The notes under the pieces are model-generated. The model was not told where the DNA came from. It saw nothing but the letters and a program-made list of their open reading frames with translations, and ran no database searches. Below are positions 12,113-32,109 of a stretch of 64,000 nucleotides of DNA, one piece after another. The stretch covers positions 83,452,001-83,516,000 of the forward strand of contig OZ231127.1 in assembly GCA_965153355.1 (NCBI GenBank), given 5' to 3'. Positions within the stretch are counted from its first letter, which is position 1, and every line of letters begins with the position of its first letter. The stretch is from Flaccisagitta enflata (lineage: Eukaryota; Chaetognatha; Sagittoidea; Aphragmophora). A program made the position numbers and the translations under genes.

Positions 12113-13400
12113 CTGAATGGAAAATCACATGACAGTAGGTTTTACCGCAGTTTTGTGTGGTACTGGGGTGCAATATCATATAAGTAGCAAGAATGAAATT
12201 ATTGCCAATGCACTTTTTAAGTATTCTTCAAAATAGAAAAAAATTAGACCTATTTTCAATGCAGATTCTACTGTGGTGCGTTGACTCAATTTTTGATTCC
12301 ATCATGTTAATCTGTGCAAAATTCCCTTTCATTTGGTAAGTCGCACTTTATACTTTTGCAAAGAATTAAAATTTTCATTTTCTACAATGAATGATATTTT
12401 ATAAAACAATAATGGTGGCTAATAACATGAAAAAGAAATTCTTTATATTAAACCATATAGTGTGACCTATCAAATGATAGGAAATTTTGCATATGATAAC
12501 AATATGAAATAAATAAATGAATAAATACAACTCGGTAGAATCTGCATCAAAAATGGAGTCAATTCTTTATGATTTTGAAGATTACTGAAACGCTCGGGGA
12601 ATGATACAGTGGAAATCCAATGTAACGGTCTTGAAGGGACTTGGTTATTTTGGTTGTTAAATCAGAATGTTGTTAAATCGAACAACTTATTTTTGTAACT
12701 TTTTTGTTAAAAAAAGATCACAATAAAGTAAAACATGCAAACATTTGTGCTCAATGAATTGCAATTGTTGAGCATTTGTATATCTGGTCAACTGAGTGAC
12801 AGATTGACAGACATGGCCTCTGATAAGCCTGCTTTGATATAGCAAAGAATCATTATCATATGTAAAAAGCTTTTTGGAAAGGTGAAGAACACCACAATAA
12901 TTATAGAAAAATGGATCTTGATTGAAATCTCTCTATACAGATGTTCATTTTTGTCCTATTTAATTCTATTTCAGTTTCATTCTTAGTTAATGCTAGTGTA
13001 TGCCTTTTTGATTTATTTCTTCTTTTTAATGAAGATTTTTCAGTTTCAGCTAAAAATGGAATGATGAAAAAAAAAATAATTGCCACGACTTTGATCATAT
13101 CTTGTAGCAATGCCTTTAGATTGGGGATGATTTTTCAATGGGACCAAAGAGTAGCGCCTGTAAATCAGGTTTGGCTGTTTAATCAGGAGTCGTTAAATCA
13201 GGGAAAATTAACATTGCAAAAACCTGTGAAAATTTGGACCAAGATATCCTGGCTGCTAAATCCAAAATGCTGTTTGATCAGGTGCCGATAAGGCAGTAGT
13301 CCACTGTATTATTTTTGCTAGTTTCATGTTATTACACCCCAGTAGTACACAAAAATCCAGAGAAACCCACTGTCATGTGATTTTTCACTCAGAATCTTTT
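12110..13400. mobile_element. TIR element with a nested pogo/Tigger-like element
   Basis: 12118-12180 (AAAATCACATGACAGTAGG) is inverted at 13325-13395. Inside it, 12607-13310 begins TACAGTGGAAATCC and ends TAGTCCACTGTA, with TA flanks like a Tc1/mariner-pogo-type MITE. No transposase frame. Fragments of the nested element also occur at about 39.19 kb and 44.85 kb. Confidence 0.65.
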
Positions 13401-13478
13401 TAAAAGCAGTGTCAGGGGGACTGCTAACAACTAGGGACCATTGCCCCAACTCAAACCAAATGAGACAAACTATAAGAC

Positions 13479-20703
<7,225 letters not shown>

Positions 20704-20704
20704 A

Positions 20705-21420
20705 TTTTCGTTGAAAGGAGAAAAAGAAATTGGTTAACGATTTGACGATTTTTGTTTTCTACCAGCCAAGACAAATGCGGGTTATTGATAGACGATTTAC
20801 GAAACTGCTGATTGGTGAACTTTATTTCTTGAGGTTGTCATTTATGTCATGCTCTCTTTTGTCGTCGTCAAAATCATCGTCCGCGTTGTTGCTGTTGTTG
20901 TTGTTGTTCTTGTTGGAAAAAAGTCGACTTTTTGAAACGTAGGGGACAAATAAAGTTTTCCATTTTTGATTTGAGACAATTTATGAAAGTTGAGCCATTT
21001 TGGGGCTGGGATGATACTTTTTTTGATATTCACAGCTAAGAAATGGCGCCAACCAGAAGTCTCTACGATCATTAGTTTTGGCGCTATGAAATTTTGTATC
21101 TTTTTGTATTTTTTGCATTTTTGCGAAAATCAATGTTTTTCATTGATCCTATTTCACGGCCCCATGTAACATAAAAGAATTGTCAAGATGTTATAGAAAT
21201 TGACCCTAACTTTTATGACGCTAGCTTTTGCATTTTACTTTGCTTGAGAGAGAGGAAGAGAGAGAGAGAGAAAGAGAATAAAAAGGAAAAGAAAAAGAGA
21301 AAGACAGAGAGAGACACACCCCCCTCCCCCCCCCCACACACACACATAGTCATAGAGACACAGAGAGAGAGGGAGAGAGAGAGATAATTTCACCCCTCTC
21401 ATATCCAAAAGAGTGGGTAA
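20705..21420. other. Upstream region of the RPTP gene
   Basis: Presumed 5' flank of the phosphatase gene. A GTTGTTGTT run occurs near 20886 and a purine-rich GAGA/CACA tract at 21245-21385. I see no convincing TATA box or other core promoter element. Confidence 0.4.
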
Positions 21421-22910
<1,490 letters not shown>

Positions 22911-22965
22911 TGCCAGCATTAAACTCCCATCCAAAAATATACATTCATTCAATTGGTAAATGAAT

Positions 22966-22969
<4 letters not shown>

Positions 22970-23021
<52 letters not shown>

Positions 23022-23180
23022 ATGTAAACGGCTGAGGAATCAATAGCATGGTGAAGGTATCTAGAGAGAGAAAGGTTCCATGGTGGTTCCATGGTGAGAC
23101 AATAAATCTCTATCTTCAAGCCATCTTCAAGTTATGAGAAGAGATCTAAATAGTACCTGGATCTCGAAAGATCATCGTGG

Positions 23181-23246
<66 letters not shown>
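22970..23246. repeat. (GA)n then (CT)n microsatellites
   Basis: GA run at 22970-23020 and CT run at 23181-23246, separated by about 160 bp without a gene. They could pair as a large hairpin. Confidence 0.95.
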
Positions 23247-23250
<4 letters not shown>

Positions 23251-23343
23251 CATGCATAAAATGGCCAAACGCTCGATCGGCGATGGAAACAAAAGCTTTG
23301 TCTTATACTTTCGTTCACGGTTTTTGCGGCTCTTCCTGATTTT

Positions 23344-23652
23344 TAGATGCGTCCGTCAGGAACGCATCTCTATCAGAAGAGGTCTGTCCGTCCGTCAGTC
23401 CGTCGGTCGGTCGTCAAAATCAGTCGAAAATTGGTCCCGTCCGTCAAATCGGTCCGTCACGCCTGTACAAAAACCGCGTTTCTCGGCTGTTTTAGGCCCT
23501 GATGATATCTACCTCAGATCAAATGATCAACCAACATGTTTTTAGAGTCATTCCACCAGTCTGTTCGTCCATCTGTCTGTCCATACATATATGTCACATG
23601 ATCAATACACGCTGAGACACAGCCCGGACGCATCTTTGCCCGGTCGGGCTTG
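23344..23652 (-). mobile_element. Hairpin-ended element, family C
   Basis: Minus orientation: CAAGCCCGACCGGGCAAAGA, subterminal GATGCGTCCG, GGACGGAC tandem, and the hairpin GATGCGTTCCTGACGGACGC-type end with AAAA. It aligns along its length with 13796-14094, including the segment CTAAAACAGCCGAGAAACGC. Confidence 0.88.
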
Positions 23653-23765
23653 TTTTTTGTCACATACCTTTTAGATATACTGGCAAAACAATTGTTGTTA
23701 CTTCTGTCTCATACATCACGTTTTCATTCATTTATCATGGCAGACAGAACTTGATATCCACAGTC

Positions 23766-23766
23766 T

Positions 23767-23813
<47 letters not shown>

Positions 23814-23825
23814 AACAACAACAAT

Positions 23826-23883
<58 letters not shown>

Positions 23884-23910
23884 GCAACAACAACAACAAC
23901 AACAACAACA
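23766..23910. repeat. (AAC)n microsatellite
   Basis: About 145 bp of CAA/AAC repeats with rare AAT and AGC changes. Confidence 0.97.
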
Positions 23911-23959
23911 TAACTTCTCCCTACCAATTACTCGAGTTAGCCTATTTTCATCAGAAGAA

Positions 23960-24087
23960 CAAGGCCGTATACACGGCAGCATAAGTCGCGGACAGGTGGG
24001 CAGGAGCAAGAAACATAGTGACTTTGCAACGGACTGATGGAGGGACCGAAGCACGGAAAAGTGGATTATAGAGTCGCACAACTAAAA
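23960..24087 (+). mobile_element. Short hairpin-ended element, diverged
   Basis: CAAGGCCGTATACACGGCAG, subterminal AAGTCGCGGAC, GGTGGGCAGG, then GAGTCGCACAACTAAAAAG. The hairpin is degraded. Confidence 0.75.
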
Positions 24088-24093
24088 AGGAAG

Positions 24094-24830
24094 ACAAAGA
24101 AAAAGAAGAAGAAGAAGAAGAAGAAGAAGAAGAAGAAGAAGAAGAAGAAGAAGATGAAGAAGAAGAAGAAGAAGAAGAAGAAGAGAAGAAGAAGAAGAAG
24201 AAGAAGAAGAAGAAGAAGAAGAAGCTATTTATCCTTAAAAATCGATGACGATGATTTCATCTATTCTATCCGTCGGTATTTCTCTAGGCGGCATACCAGC
24301 AGCTGAGCAGTTAAGATTGGCACCGAAAACGCAATCGTTCTCATAGGGGGGCACCATTGCTTGCACCATCTTTCCATCATACAAATGAAACTACCTAGGA
24401 CATAAGTTAGGTTCTTAAAATCTGCCATTTTTTATGATGCCAAGGTTAATTTACTGAATGGCTATGAACAGTTAGGGATTTGTTATTTTCAGTACCTCAG
24501 GATCTGTTTTTCGTGACTACCAAAAATGGGATTCTTCATGTAAAAGGCGTTGTTAGTGTGAACACACATTCTTAAACTTCAACTGTCCTAGAAGGGCGTG
24601 AGCGAAGTAAGTGAGTGAGCCCATGAATGGTGCATGCATGCGAAGGGAAGTGGAGTGAGGGGAGTGAGCGGTGCAAGCAAAGGAACGTAGTGAGCGACTT
24701 TTTAGCCATTCAATTGATATCATATACTTTTCAGTAGATATCGTCTAGACTTGGAAATATGGAAATTTCATTGTTTAATCAAATGGAAAATTAGAAGTGA
24801 TGTGCATAGTAAGTAGTCAGTGAGGGCTCA
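24094..24830. repeat. (GAA)n plus dispersed repeat, copy 1
   Basis: GAA repeat at 24094-24226, then sequence shared with 28444-29275: ATCGATGACGATGATTT, GGCGGCATACCAGCAGCTGA, GCACCATTGCTTGC, and a GAGCGAAGTAAGTGAGTGAG tail. The stretch to 24830 (AGGGCTCACAAGGCCCTCAT) also recurs near 30.55 kb and 41.46 kb. Non-coding. Confidence 0.8.
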
Positions 24831-25159
24831 CAAGGCCCTCATCCATGTTTCTCAGTTCAAGTGTGGTGACGACATCCAGGCCTAGAATATTTTTTCTGAA
24901 GAAACCAAGCGGGTGTCAAAAAAAGGGCCCCAACTTTTTTTTTTTCTTGCTTTCTAGTCAGTGATCTTAGGTATGTTGATCATTTGGCCCAACCCCCTGT
25001 TGGTAACACTTCTTTTTATTTTCTAAATTTCTTACAAACATTCAATCACTGTTTAACTTTTTTATTCCTCGATTGAATGATTGATTGATCAATTGTTTCA
25101 TTCATCCATTCAATCACTTGATCATTTACTCATCCTTTTACTGGTCACTTGCTCTCATA

Positions 25160-25413
25160 CTCATTTAGTCATTCATTCATTCATTCATTCATTCATTCAT
25201 TCATTTATTCATTCATTCATTCATTCATTCATTCATTCATTCATTCATTCATTCATTCATTCATTTTTTTCATTCATTCATTCGTTCATTCATTTTTTTC
25301 ATTCATTCATTCATTCATTCATTCATTCATTCATTCATTCATTCATTCATTCATTTGTTTATTCATTCATTCATTCATTCATTCATTCATTCATTCATTC
25401 ATTCATTCATTCA
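25160..25413. repeat. (CATT)n microsatellite
   Basis: About 250 bp of CATT repeats with occasional TTTT and GTTT variants. Confidence 0.97.
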
Positions 25414-25424
25414 ATGAGAAAATA

Positions 25425-25634
25425 ACGAGGCCAGATACACATTACATACCCAGTCGCTTGCGGGTGGGCAGGGGCTGCATTTGTGGTCACTTGACCATTT
25501 GGGCAGGAGCAGTGAGGCCAAGGACTGCAAAAAAAAGTAAAGTGTGACGGCCCAACAGACGGAAGGACGGACGGACAGACAGACGGACGTACCGACAAAG
25601 CAGGGTGTAGAGTCGCATGGCACGCAACTAAAAA
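25425..25634 (+). mobile_element. Hairpin-ended element, family A
   Basis: Starts ACGAGGCCAGATACACATTA, subterminal AGTCGCTTGC, GGGTGGGCAGGGGC, GACGGACGGACAGACAGACG tandem, then AGTCGCATGGCACGCAACT and AAAAA. Confidence 0.9.
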
Positions 25635-25737
25635 TTGTCTTTGAAAAGCTTCACCTTGTGTTTCTGCTATCAGCATCGTCAGGCTTTATGTGATATACAG
25701 AGACAATCCGGTAGAAAAGGGTTTTGAAAACAATGGA

Positions 25738-26345
25738 AATAGTCGCAAAAGCGTTAGATGGTCAGCGGTACCCGTGCCCTGCCTAAGTTGGTTGTGGTTG
25801 AAGTTGAGGGGGGAGCAGGGCAGCGGCCCCGAAGGGGTCAATGACCTATGCTTTCACACATATGGGGGACTTTCTCCTCCTTCTCCTCCTCCTCCTCCTC
25901 CTGCGTCCCCCCCCCTCAAATCCCAGTCCAGAGGCCCAAATTCCAGTCTTGAGGTCCAAATCCCAGTCTTGAGGCCCAAATCCCAGCCTCATGGCCCAAA
26001 TCCTAGCCTCAAGGCCTAAATCCTAGCCTGAAGGCTGAGATTTGGGCTCAAGGCCGGGATTTGGGCCTCTTGGCAGATATTTTGACCATGAGGCTGAGAT
26101 TTGGGCTTCACGGCTGAAATCTGGGCCTCCAGGCTAGGATTTGGGCCTTGAGGCTAGGATTTGGGCGTTGAGGCTGGGATTTGGGCCTCAAGACTGGGAT
26201 TTGGGCCTCGAGACTGGAATTTGGGCCTCTGGACTGGGATTTGAGGGGGGGGGACGTAGGAGAACGAGGAGAAGGAGAAGGAGGAGAAAACCCCCCATAT
26301 GTGTGAAAGCATAGGTCATCGACCCCTTCGGGGCCGCTGCCCAAA
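25738..26345. mobile_element. Family III element with inverted minisatellite arms
   Basis: The left end GTCGCAAAAGCGTTAGATGG leads to GGGCAGCGGCCCCGAAGGGG and TCAATGACCTATGCTTTCAC. An array of GGCCCAAATCCCAGTCTTGA units follows. Near 26036 the array switches to the reverse complement. The right end is inverted (GAAAGCATAGGTCATCGACC, GGGGCCGCTGCCCAAAA). Confidence 0.88.
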
Positions 26346-26943
26346 AGGGAAACAATGGGTTATGATTGAGATCGACGGCAATTGAGGCGCAAAAAGCATG
26401 GAAAGGTTGAATACAGGGTCATTAAAAAATTGTCATATGAAGTACTACATGAATTAAAAAAAAAACTCACTTTTGAATGGCTGATTGTGCCATTAAAAAT
26501 CAAAAAAACTTAATAAAATCTTAGACCATTTTGAAGCTCTTGAAAAACTCTTTCATTTGGCGCCAATCTGGTATCTCTATCTTTTTTTGTTAAGAAATGG
26601 CATTAGTTTGAGTAAAAATGTTGCCAAATTTATTTTTGCAGTTCCTTTGAAAAAGATGCAATTCAGTAAAATGGTGTCTCACTTTAGAGAGCTCTAGCTC
26701 CTAAACCATCAAGATACAGATCTGGGATTGGTCTAGAATGAAAGATAATTTGAAAATCTTCAAAATCACTTCCTCTAAAAAGATTTTTTAACACTTTTTG
26801 AGTCAGTTTTATTAGCAAATGAAAAGGTGCGTCTTTTTTTTTTAATTCATGCAGTACAGAGTGAAACAAAAAAAAATTATATTTTGAAAAATTCAATTAT
26901 TCATTGATTCACTTCTACTAACAGAATGGAAAAAAAAGCTTAG
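26346..26943. other. AT-rich DNA without recognised features
   Basis: Contains TTTCATTTGGCGCCAA, a short match to the TTAGCTCA repeat family, but no gene or clear element boundary. Confidence 0.4.
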
Positions 26944-27255
26944 TATTCAGTCGCGTGCACTCTACACCTAGCCGTATTGGTCGGTTTGTTGGTAGGTTGG
27001 TTGGTAACATTTCTAAAATTTTGACTTTTTAAGGTAATTAAAAGTAATTTAAGGTAATTTAAGGTCATTTAAGGGTACTCAAGGGTACTTTAGGGTACTT
27101 AAATTACTCTAGGTACTTATGATGTATTAGGGTAATTTTGGGTTTTAACCTTTTAAAGAGTTTTGTTACAGACGGACGGGCCAATGGACAGACGGATGGA
27201 CTGATGGACCAACCAAACAGTGGCTTATAGAGTCGCGTAGCACGTGACTAAAAAT
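26944..27255. mobile_element. Composite hairpin-ended element with AAGGTAATTT core
   Basis: The left side has AGTCGCGTGCACTCTACACC and GGTTGGTTGG tandems. The core is TAAGGTAATTTAAGG and GGGTACTTAA repeats. The right side has GACGGACGGG tandems and the hairpin AGTCGCGTAGCACGTGACT with AAAAA. The two ends read like 3' ends facing outwards. Confidence 0.7.
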
Positions 27256-27910
27256 GCAATGACCTTCTTTATGAGGCTACATGTATTTGGGGGCTACGAG
27301 ACTGAGGATATATCGACCTGTTTTATGAATAACGTCATAGATTGATCCTGACTTATTTGACGGATGGACAGACATACAGCTGAGCCTCACTGGAAGGCAT
27401 TTCAAGAGACTATCTTACTTCATGCCTTCTGAGCGGGGTGACTCATTGCTGAGCATAACTATTTCTATATAGTTTGCAAGAACTTGCAGCTCTTAGCTAT
27501 TTTATCACATTATGTTGATACATGTGGATTCAGACAGGCAATGTGGGAGGAAAGATGACGGAAACATGAACACATTTTAACAAACATAGAGAGACTGACA
27601 AACACAAATTCCGCCCTGCCAAACGTGACTACTCAGGTTATCCAAATATCTAACAGATACCAGCCCCAAATAGCAATGATATTTAACCAAGTCAACCAAA
27701 ACTTATCCCCATACTCATTCTATGTTTGTCGATCCTTTTATATTTTCCTTTCCTGATCCTGGTCCTGGTTAGTTTTTCACCTTCATCGTTGTTATCATCG
27801 TCATCGCAACACCCATCGCCATCGTAACTTCAATCGGAATTGCAATGACAGTCTTTTCCCTCATATTCCTCTTTTTCCTCATCATTCTCCTCTTCATTCT
27901 CTTCTTCTTC
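27256..27910. other. Unassigned intergenic DNA
   Basis: No gene recognised. Pyrimidine-rich at 27730-27910. Confidence 0.4.
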
Positions 27911-27911
27911 T

Positions 27912-28300
27912 TAGTTGCAGACACACAACCCTATAAGAAGCTTTGTCCGTCTGTTAATCTGTCCTTTGGTCCGTTACACTGAGTTGAAAACATGAAAAGA
28001 ACGCTTTTTCTTTTTCTTTTTAGTTGCGGACAGACAACTCTTTAAGAGGCTTTGTCCATCCGTCCATTGGTCCTTCTGTTGGTCCGTCCGTCGGTCAGCA
28101 TGAGTCGAAAAGTGGGAAAACGCGCATATCCGCCCCTGCCCACCCGTCCGCAACTGGTGGCCGTATATCCGACCTTCTTTTCCTTCCTTCTTTTCCTTTT
28201 TCTTGTCTTTTAAGTCGCGTGCTACGCGACTCTATAAGCCACTTTTCGGTCCGTCCGTCCGTCCGTCCGTCCGTCGGTCCGTTGGTCACAAAGTCGTTTT
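27912..28300 (-). mobile_element. Three hairpin-ended elements or fragments in series
   Basis: 27912-28000 is a B-type 3' end (AGTTGCAGACACACAACC). 28020-28180 is a complete family B copy, minus orientation (AGTTGCGGACAGACAACT, GCGCATATCCGCCCCTGCCC, GTCCGCAACTGG). 28211-28300 is an A-type 3' end (AGTCGCGTGCTACGCGACT, CCGTCCGTCCGT). Confidence 0.8.
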
Positions 28301-28443
28301 AAAGGCCTTTTATCGAACTAAGCAACCAAAAATTGATGAAAACATCGATGACAAGCGCATTGTTAGAATTAAACAGAGGAAGAAATGACCGAGACCAAAG
28401 ATCATGAGATTTATCAATGAGCAAGTTGATCGCGAACCTGCAA

Positions 28444-28643
28444 AAAGAAGAAGAAGAAGAAGAAGAAGAAGAAGAAGAAGAAGAGAAGAAGAAGAAGAAG
28501 AAGAAGAAGAAGAAGAAGAAGAAGAAGAAGAAGAAAAAGAAAAAGAAAAAGAAGAAGAAGAAGAAGAAGAAGAAGGAGAAGAAGAAGAAGAAGAGGAAAT
28601 GGGAGAAGGAGAAAAGGAAGATGAAGAAGAAGAAGAAGAAGAA

Positions 28644-28690
<47 letters not shown>

Positions 28691-29275
28691 AGAAGAAGAA
28701 GAAGAAGAAGAAGAAGAAGAAGAAGAAGAAGAAGAAGAAGAAGAAGAAAAAGAAGAAGAAGAAGAAGAAGAAGAAGAAGAAAAATCGCTTTTCATCCATA
28801 AAACTACATCGATGACGATGATTTAATCTATTCTCATCGTCGGTTTTGCTCCAGGCGGCAAACCGGCAGCTGAGCTTATGGGATCGGCACCCAAAACGTG
28901 ATTGTTCCCATTAGAGTGCACCATTGCTTGCTCCTTGTTTCCATCATAGTAATTTAACCATAGACTACATTCACTGGAGTGAAAAGTTCATTTACTGAGT
29001 CAATATGAACATATTGAGGAATTTGTTTTTTCAGTGCTTCATCTGATGTCTCACCTAGTCTGGCACTGCTTCTTTTCCTCATGATGACCAAAAATGGATT
29101 TCTTCCCTTTAAACCCTTTGCCAGTGTGAACACATATTCATGAATTTCAACTTCCACAAAGAAGTGAGATAAGTGAGTGAATGGAGCAAGCACTGCAGAG
29201 CAAGTGAGCGAAGTAAGCAAAGTGAGCGTCTGAGCGATGCAAGCGAACAAACTTAGCAAGGGCAGCTGTTTGTGA
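28444..29275. repeat. (GAA)n plus dispersed repeat, copy 2
   Basis: GAA repeat at 28444-28783 with GGAAGAT and AAAAG variants, then the segment shared with 24236-24680. The open frame at 28954-29259 lies wholly within this repeat and is not called as a gene. Confidence 0.85.
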
Positions 29276-29299
29276 CTAGAAATGGGCCAAAACTGTTTT

Positions 29300-29930
29300 T
29301 AGTCGCTCGCACGCGACTCTACTCCTTGCTGTGTCGGTCGGTAGGTAGGTCGGTAGGTCGGTAGGTCGGTTGGTCGGTCCGTCACGTTTTTGGGCAGCGG
29401 CCCCAAAGGGGACAAAGTCCTGTAGAACACAGGCCCCAAAGAGACAAAGTCCTGTAGAACACAGGGGACTTTGTTTAATCGGTTGATTCTCGTCCATTTG
29501 TTGGGTGGTCCCCCTAGGCCCTCGGGCCCTCGTCTCCTCTCGGGTACAAGTCTGCCCTCTCAGGCAGAAATCTGCCCTCTCAGGCCTGAAATCTGCCCTC
29601 AGGCCTTTTAATCTGCCCTCTCAGGCCTTGAATCTGCTGCCTCTCAGGTACAGAATCACCTTCTCAGGCCCTGAGAGCCTGTCCTTTGACCAAATCTCCT
29701 CCGCAGATTCAAGGCCTGGTGGGTCAAGCCTGAGAGAACCTGGAAGACATGACAGATGGAGAGAGAGGGACAGAGCGAGACGGATGGACAAAGGGTCCCA
29801 GTGTTCTGGGACTTTGTTCCCTTCGGGGCCGCTGCCCTGCCTCCTCTCATTCCGATTTACAACCATGCAAAGCAGGGCAACGGGTATAGCTGACCACATA
29901 TTGCCCTTGGGGGACCTGTTGAAATTATGA
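29300..29930. mobile_element. Family II minisatellite element, with a family A 3' end joined on the left
   Basis: 29300-29395 is a hairpin end (AGTCGCTCGCACGCGACT) with GGTCGGTAGG tandems. It runs into GGGCAGCGGCCCCAAAGGGG, AAGTCCTGTAGAACACAGG (twice), a CTCAGGCCTGAAATCTGCC array at 29555-29680, and the inverted right end with GCAAAGCAGGGCAACGGGTA and GGGGGACCTGTT. Confidence 0.85.
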
Positions 29931-30310
29931 CATTTTAAGGTTTTTTAAAGTATTTTAAGGTACCCTTGGGTATTTCAGGGTACTACAGGGTACTTCAGGG
30001 TACTTCAGGGTACTTCAGTTATGTTAGGTACTTGAGGTATTTTAGCGTACCTTCAGATACTTATGGGTTTTTTCAGGTATTTTTGAGTATTTTTAGGTAT
30101 ATTTTGGTGTTTTTGGGTATTTTTGGGTATTTTTGGGTGTTTTTGAGTATTTTTGGGTATATTGGGTATTTTAGGTATTTTGTCAACTTTTTGTTCGACA
30201 GTCGTTATTGGTTCAGAATGTAATTTCTTTTGGGACAGAGGTTATGTAATATGAAGTTCTGTCGTATGAAGTTGTGTAATTGTGTGTAACGTAGCACGCG
30301 ACTTTTGGCC
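29931..30310. repeat. GGGTACTTCAGGGTA / GGGTATTTTT tandem array
   Basis: Degenerate 10-mer repeats, similar to the core of 26944-27255, ending in AGCACGCGACTTTTGGCC, a relict of a hairpin-type end. Confidence 0.75.
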
Positions 30311-30781
30311 TGTTGGGCTTGTTAATCATAAATTATGCCATCGATTTTTGAGCAATTGTTTAACTAATCTTGAGGCTCAAACTCTAGTTCCAGACTCAAA
30401 TCCGAGCCTCAGACCATCAAATTTCTGTATACAATTGTGCAATAACGAATGTCAAGGTATCAATGAGTTTCATGCATCATGGGCAATATTTGATGTTGCC
30501 TATTTTATGGAAAACTAGCAGTGGTGCGCGTATCAACTAGTCAATGAGGGTTCACAAGGCCCTCTTCCATATAATCCAGTTTGGGTTTAGTGAGGTATAT
30601 TGTTCCACTTGACATACGGTTCTTTGATATACGACCCATATACTGACCTCTGAGACCCAGGTTTTGACCTTCCATCTATCCGTCTATTTGTCTGTCTATC
30701 TGTACATCTGTCTGCTGGTCCTTCCATTATGCCCCTTCTATAAACATGACACAGCGAGTTGCCCAGTTACAGATCAATCAA

Positions 30782-30910
30782 ACAAGCCCGACCGGGCAAA
30801 GATGCGTCCGGGCTGTGTCTCTGTGTGTATTGAACATGTGACACATATGGAGAGACAGATGGACAAACAGACAGATAAAACGACAAGAGTAGTAAAGGAA
30901 GGGAGGAAAG
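30782..30910 (+). mobile_element. 5' fragment of a family C hairpin-ended element
   Basis: CAAGCCCGACCGGGCAAAGA, GATGCGTCCGGGCTGTGTCT, GTATTGAACATGTGACA and GACAGATGGACAAACAGACA. The 3' hairpin is absent. Confidence 0.85.
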
Positions 30911-31504
30911 ATAAAGTAAAGAGATTGATATTTGGAATATAAAATCAATATAAGAAGGATTTATTTATCATGACAGTTGGTTACTACAGAAACACATTTC
31001 CATCTATTCTTCTTAAAATATCAATAGCTTGAGAGATTTGTTCAGGGAATTTTGCTAAAAAACAAATTTGCTACAACTTTCCCACAATATCTCTTGTAAG
31101 AATGTTGCTGGTTTGCGTGTTTGGTCGTTGCTAGGGAGCATATTGATGTATGACAACCCTTAGTATCCGCTAAACTAGCGATATTTTTACAGAACATACT
31201 GATGAAAAGTTGATGCAGATTTAATTTTAAAAAATGTATGTTCAAATATTTTTTTTCTTTAAAATATTGATATTTTAGCAAAAATACATAGAAAGGCGTT
31301 TCTATGGTAATTAACCATCATGAGAAATAGAGCATGCTTTTATTAGTCTATATTTTAGATATCATTCCCCAGGTTTTATTTGTTTTGTTTTTTTTGCAAT
31401 GCTCGCCCCCGTTATCTCAAGTCTAGACGAGATCTACTGAAGAGTTTACCCTGGAGACTGACTTAACAATCGTATTACCATTATGACTTTGATCAATGGT
31501 TGTA

Positions 31505-32075
31505 TAGGTGAATGGATGGTGATGAGGAAGTCGGGTGTGTCAATATGCAAAAGGTTTTTTTGATCAGATGGTCATCATCAGGGATTGTTGGGACATCAAT
31601 TTTAAGATACTTATTATTTTTCTTTATAAATTTCATTCATCTTCCATTTTTTTTTCAAATCCCCATTTAGCCCTTAATTTGTATATTGTAGTGCAGCTGG
31701 TTTGCACCTGGATTATTGATGATAAGGAAAAGAATTAAAACACATTGATTCTTTTATTCTTTATACGATAACAAATTAGTCAAAATCTTCTGCTTTTAGA
31801 CAAGATGATTAAGTAAAAGAAAAAACATAATTTCTGAAATGATTTATTAGTCTCATTTTCAACAAAACTGGGTGCAGTTGCTAAAAGTATATATATTTTC
31901 GACAATCTTTAGATGTGCTAAAAAAACGGAAGATGATTGAAATTGAAAAAAATGAAAATAGTAAGTGTCTTGTAATTAGTGTCTTCATACTCCCTGATGA
32001 CGATGAGCTGATCAAAAGACCTTTTGCATATTGACACACCCGAATGAGGAAGTGATTCGGGGGTGATAGGTACCC
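31505..32075. mobile_element. Foldback element with about 145-bp imperfect arms
   Basis: GTGTGTCAATATGCAAAAGG at 31533 is inverted as CCTTTTGCATATTGACACAC at 32020. The arms continue to about 31655 and 31915. Its right edge overlaps the PTTTKN-coding segment discussed in the findings. Confidence 0.8.
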
Positions 32076-32109
32076 ATTTTTTGTGGTGGTGGGATTCGGA
32101 GTACTGTGC

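Noticed and set aside
25081-25547. His-Ser-Phe-Ile repeat frames
   Set aside because: Translations of the CATT microsatellite.
28954-29259. 101-residue frame starting with a hydrophobic, signal-like segment
   Set aside because: It is fully inside a dispersed repeat. The homologous copy at 24.4 kb does not keep the frame open.
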